Positions 6,376 to 8,589 of a DNA stretch of 8,589 bases are shown here, in pieces (the first letter of the stretch is position 1; every line of letters begins with the position of its first letter). This DNA comes from an uncultured Ruminococcus sp. GTDB lineage: Bacteria; Bacillota; Clostridia; Oscillospirales; CAG-272. Below the pieces are notes generated by a model. The model was not told the DNA's origin. It made no database searches and was given only the letters and a program-made list of their open reading frames with translations. Both the position numbers and the translations under genes were made by a program. The stretch lies in the NCBI GenBank assembly GCA_902783755.1, contig CACZSC010000242.1:1-8589 (forward strand), read 5' to 3'.

Positions 6376-7384
6376 TGTTTTCTCCCCTGCCTGTCAGGTT
6401 GCTGAACAGGGCGCCGGTCTCATTCAGTTTCTTCTCGATCTCTTCCGCGGAGTTCCTATGGAAGAAGGTCAACCTGTCGTTTATCTCGTCGCGGCTGCCG
6501 GAGATCTTGGAGAGCAGTGCCTGGAGCTCGAACTGCATGTTCTCTATGAACAGGTTGAGCTCGTTTACGCAGCTCTCGGCGTCCCGGCGGATGTCCTCGT
6601 TCAGGGACTGGGCCGTGTCGGACGATATCTCGTGGATGCGGCTGACTAGAGCCTCGGCCTCGTTCCTGGCTCTTTCCTTGTTTCTGGCTGACTCCTCGGC
6701 AAGCTCCGCCGTGATCTTCTCGGCTTCCTTCTTCGCGGCGCTGACGATCTCGTCCGCGTTGCGGTTGGCGTTTATGAGTATATCTCCGATCTGGGAGCTT
6801 ATCTTGTCGTACATCTGGAGCTTGTAGGCCGGTGATTCACGGTCGGGCTCCTCCACGGTCTCCTGTTCGGGATTTCTCGTGAGAGCCACGTTCGCGGAGT
6901 TCAGGCGCTCGATCTCGTCGTTGAGGCTGACGATGATGTCGTCCTTTTCCTTTGCCAGGTTCGTGAGCTCCTCGATCTTCGCGGAAAGCTCGTCCGCGGA
7001 CGGCGCCTCCGGGTCTGCAGGGTGCTCGAGTTCGGATCTGAGGCCCTCCACCGTTTCCTCAAGCTGTGCGATGCGTTCCTTCGCCGATGCCAGCTCTATG
7101 TCCTTGCCGGACAGAAGGATCTCCTTCTCCCTTGCCGCGCCTTCGGCTTCCTCCGCCTTGCGGCCGGCCTCTTCGATGGCGGCTTCCGCAGTCTCTTTAG
7201 CCCGGAGGGAAGCTTCGTTTTCCGCTGAAAGCTCCCTGATGCGGGCAGCAGCTTTTTCAAGCTCGGCCTTCAGATCCTCGATCTGGGCCGCGTATTTCAT
7301 ATCGGTTTCCTTTATGTAATTGTTGACATCCTCGCGGTTGAAACCGCCGATCTGACTTCTGAAAACTGTGCCGTTGCTGGCCAT
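6365..7384 (-). CDS. DivIVA-like coiled-coil protein (cell pole/septum scaffold family)
   Basis: This is a 339-residue, strongly charged protein rich in Glu, Ala and Lys. The N-terminus FRSQIGGFNREDVNNYI (8-24) matches the DivIVA/GpsB membrane-binding module, in which a short loop precedes the first coiled coil. Coiled coil runs through about 27-120 and 130-168, is interrupted by a proline/acid linker (171-186), and resumes from about 187 to 325. The segment YDKISSQIGDILINANRNADEI (192-213) resembles the second conserved block of clostridial DivIVA-like proteins. Family members recruit partners to curved membranes at poles and division sites; which process this one serves is unknown. The start at 7384 is fixed by an AAGGAGG seven bases upstream and by the domain beginning there. 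An in-frame ATG at 7447 would add 21 unlike residues and overlaps the promoter. It is the first gene of a two-gene operon with the XRE regulator. Confidence 0.8.
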   Translation of the reverse strand: MASNGTVFRSQIGGFNREDVNNYIKETDMKYAAQIEDLKAELEKAAARIRELSAENEASLRAKETAEAAIEEAGRKAEEAEGAAREKEILLSGKDIELASAKERIAQLEETVEGLRSELEHPADPEAPSADELSAKIEELTNLAKEKDDIIVSLNDEIERLNSANVALTRNPEQETVEEPDRESPAYKLQMYDKISSQIGDILINANRNADEIVSAAKKEAEKITAELAEESARNKERARNEAEALVSRIHEISSDTAQSLNEDIRRDAESCVNELNLFIENMQFELQALLSKISGSRDEINDRLTFFHRNSAEEIEKKLNETGALFSNLTGRGENNEE

Positions 7385-7391
7385 ATTCCTG

Positions 7392-7398
7392 CCTCCTT
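7392..7398 (-). promoter_or_regulatory. Ribosome binding site that fixes the divIVA-like start
   Basis: AAGGAGG on the minus strand, seven bases before the ATG at 7384, is the strongest Shine-Dalgarno match in the window. It decides the start against the in-frame ATG at 7447. Confidence 0.85.
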
Positions 7399-7437
7399 GT
7401 ACTCTGTGAGGAGTTTTTTGCATAATATAACAAATAC

Positions 7438-7466
7438 ATATTATCACAACGAAAAAGCAAAATCAA
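7438..7466 (-). promoter_or_regulatory. Promoter of the divIVA-like/XRE operon
   Basis: On the minus strand TTGATT (7461-7466) and TAATAT (7438-7443) are separated by 17 bp, with a TG extended -10. The predicted start is near 7431, giving a leader of about 46 nt. An overlapping alternative, TTGTGA (7444-7449) with TATTAT (7422-7427) and a 16-bp spacer, cannot be excluded. Confidence 0.55.
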
Positions 7467-7474
7467 CAAGCATG

Positions 7475-7503
7475 TGGACTGAAAAACCAAAATGTGATAT
7501 AAT
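7475..7503 (+). promoter_or_regulatory. Promoter of gltX
   Basis: TGGACT (7475-7480) and a perfect TATAAT (7498-7503) are separated by 17 bp, with TGA before the -10 as an extended element. The start is predicted near 7510, giving a leader of about 30 nt. That is too short for a T-box, so gltX is not T-box controlled from this promoter. Confidence 0.68.
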
Positions 7504-7540
7504 TGCTCAAACATTTATGTATTGCAAACGGAGATAGACA

Positions 7541-8589
7541 ATGGATTACGCATATCTGGCAGAACTGCTGTTTCCCGATGTCAGGCTGACACGCGAGGAC
7601 ATCGAGGCAAGGTATCCCCAGAGGCAGCTGCCCGAGGGAGCGAAGGTCACTAGGATAGCCCCCAGCCCCACGGGATTCGTGCATCTCGGAACGCTTTTTC
7701 CGGCAACGGTCTGCGAGAGGCTCGCACACCAGTCCGGAGGCGTCTTCTATCTGAGGATAGAGGATACCGACTCCAAGAGGGAAGTGGAAGGCGCGGCTGT
7801 AGGGATGATAAAGACCACGGCGAAATTCGGCATAGAATTCGATGAGGGCGCGTCCCTCGACGAGGACGACAACATAATTGACCGCGGTGACTACGGCCCG
7901 TACCAGCAGAGCAGAAGATGCGAGATATACCACGTTTACGCAAAGTGGCTGGTGGCCCAGGGAAAAGCCTATCCCGTGTTCAGCACCGAGGAGGAGCTGA
8001 ACGCCCTGAAGGAGACCGACAAGAAGGCCGAAGTGAAGTCCAGGGAGTGGACTGCGGAGATGGAGGCCGAACAGAAGGCCGAGATGCTCAAAATGCGGGA
8101 ATTCACCATAGAGGACGTCAAGAAGCATCTTGAGAACGGAGACAGGTTCGTGCTGAGGATGCTGGCTGACGGGGATCCCGAAAAGAAGATAAAGATCACC
8201 GATCTCATAAAGGGGAATCTCGAGATCCCTGAGAACGACAAGGACGAGGTGCTCCTGAAGAGCGACGGTATACCCACATACCATTTCGCCCATGCCATAG
8301 ACGACCATCTCATGGGCACTACCCATGTGGTGAGGGGCGAGGAGTGGCTGCCCAGCCTTTCAAGGCATGTCATGCTGTTCAGCTACCTGGGATTCAGGCT
8401 TCCGAGGTACATGCACATAGCCCAGATCATGAGGCTGGATGAGAACGGCAACAAGAAGAAGCTCTCGAAGAGGGACATGGGCGCCAACGTCGAGGATTAC
8501 AGAAGGATGGGCTATTCCAACGAGTGCGTCATCGAGTACGTCATGACCCTTCTCAATTCCAACTTCGAGGAGTGGCGAACCCAGAATCC
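7541..8589 (+). CDS. gltX: Glutamyl-tRNA synthetase, 5' part (truncated by window end)
   Basis: The 349 visible codons are the catalytic half of a class I synthetase that charges tRNA with glutamate; the anticodon-binding part lies beyond the edge. The HIGH-type signature is APSPTGFVHLG (40-50). RIEDTD is at 72-77, the SDGIPTYHFAHAIDD block at 241-255 and HVVRGEEWLPS at 262-272, and the KMSKS-type loop is KLSKRD (307-312). Compared with the canonical enzyme there is an N-terminal extension of about 35 residues before the signature, an acidic insertion before GPYQQS (around 106-118), and no cysteine zinc-site pattern near YPVFSTEEEL (144-153). This fits a divergent clostridial GluRS subgroup. 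Whether it charges only tRNA-Glu or also tRNA-Gln cannot be read here. The ATG at 7541 follows GGAG by seven bases. It is divergent from the divIVA-like gene. Confidence 0.93.
   Translation, partial: MDYAYLAELLFPDVRLTREDIEARYPQRQLPEGAKVTRIAPSPTGFVHLGTLFPATVCERLAHQSGGVFYLRIEDTDSKREVEGAAVGMIKTTAKFGIEFDEGASLDEDDNIIDRGDYGPYQQSRRCEIYHVYAKWLVAQGKAYPVFSTEEELNALKETDKKAEVKSREWTAEMEAEQKAEMLKMREFTIEDVKKHLENGDRFVLRMLADGDPEKKIKITDLIKGNLEIPENDKDEVLLKSDGIPTYHFAHAIDDHLMGTTHVVRGEEWLPSLSRHVMLFSYLGFRLPRYMHIAQIMRLDENGNKKKLSKRDMGANVEDYRRMGYSNECVIEYVMTLLNSNFEEWRTQN

Noticed and set aside
7393..7413. Possible 5-bp pairing of leader CTCCT with the divIVA-like AGGAG ribosome binding site
   Set aside because: Five pairs across an 11-base loop are too weak and too easily found by chance to call a regulatory structure.
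7385..7447. N-terminal extension of the divIVA-like protein from the ATG at 7447
   Set aside because: The extension is unlike the family and the ATG overlaps the promoter. AAGGAGG sits exactly before the ATG at 7384.
7472..7537. A 21-codon plus-strand frame before gltX, considered as a signal peptide gene for the XRE regulator
   Set aside because: It covers the gltX promoter and start region, has no ribosome binding site, and lacks the hydrophobic leader expected of a secreted pheromone precursor.

Overview
The window reads as a chromosomal stretch from an anaerobic, Gram-positive member of the Bacillota, most likely class Clostridia. The signs are a glutamyl-tRNA synthetase with a long N-terminal extension, a DivIVA-like coiled-coil protein, an ECF-type vitamin transporter subunit, AGGAGG-type ribosome binding sites, and GC-rich genes separated by AT-rich intergenic DNA carrying sigma-A-type promoters. 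Codon choice is distinctive: arginine is mostly AGG/AGA and isoleucine mostly ATA despite the high GC. No phage, transposon, CRISPR, rRNA or tRNA signal was seen.

Layout. Left edge (minus strand): a truncated ECF transporter S component (1-353). It is transcribed divergently from a 640-residue putative glycoside hydrolase of GH42-like architecture (522-2444, plus). The 168-bp gap between them holds one promoter per direction and a perfect 9-bp inverted repeat that looks like an operator. Next come thioredoxin trxA (2527-2832, plus) with its own promoter, a hairpin, and DNA polymerase I polA (2896-5418, plus). A strong bidirectional terminator separates polA from the convergent minus-strand pair. 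That pair is a DivIVA-like protein (6365-7384) and an XRE-type regulator with a helical C-terminal half (5479-6375). The two genes overlap by 11 nt and so form a translationally coupled operon. Right edge (plus strand): a divergent gltX (from 7541), cut off by the end of the window. It shares a 156-bp gap with the divIVA-like gene that contains two back-to-back promoters.

How the parts fit. Most genes are housekeeping functions: redox homeostasis, DNA repair and replication, cell pole or septum organisation, and tRNA charging. The less ordinary parts are the glycoside-hydrolase-like gene paired with an ECF S component across a dyad, and the DivIVA-like/XRE operon, whose regulator resembles peptide-sensing HTH-TPR proteins in length and layout. 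I found no clear evidence of a new multi-gene system. The findings below are modest leads.
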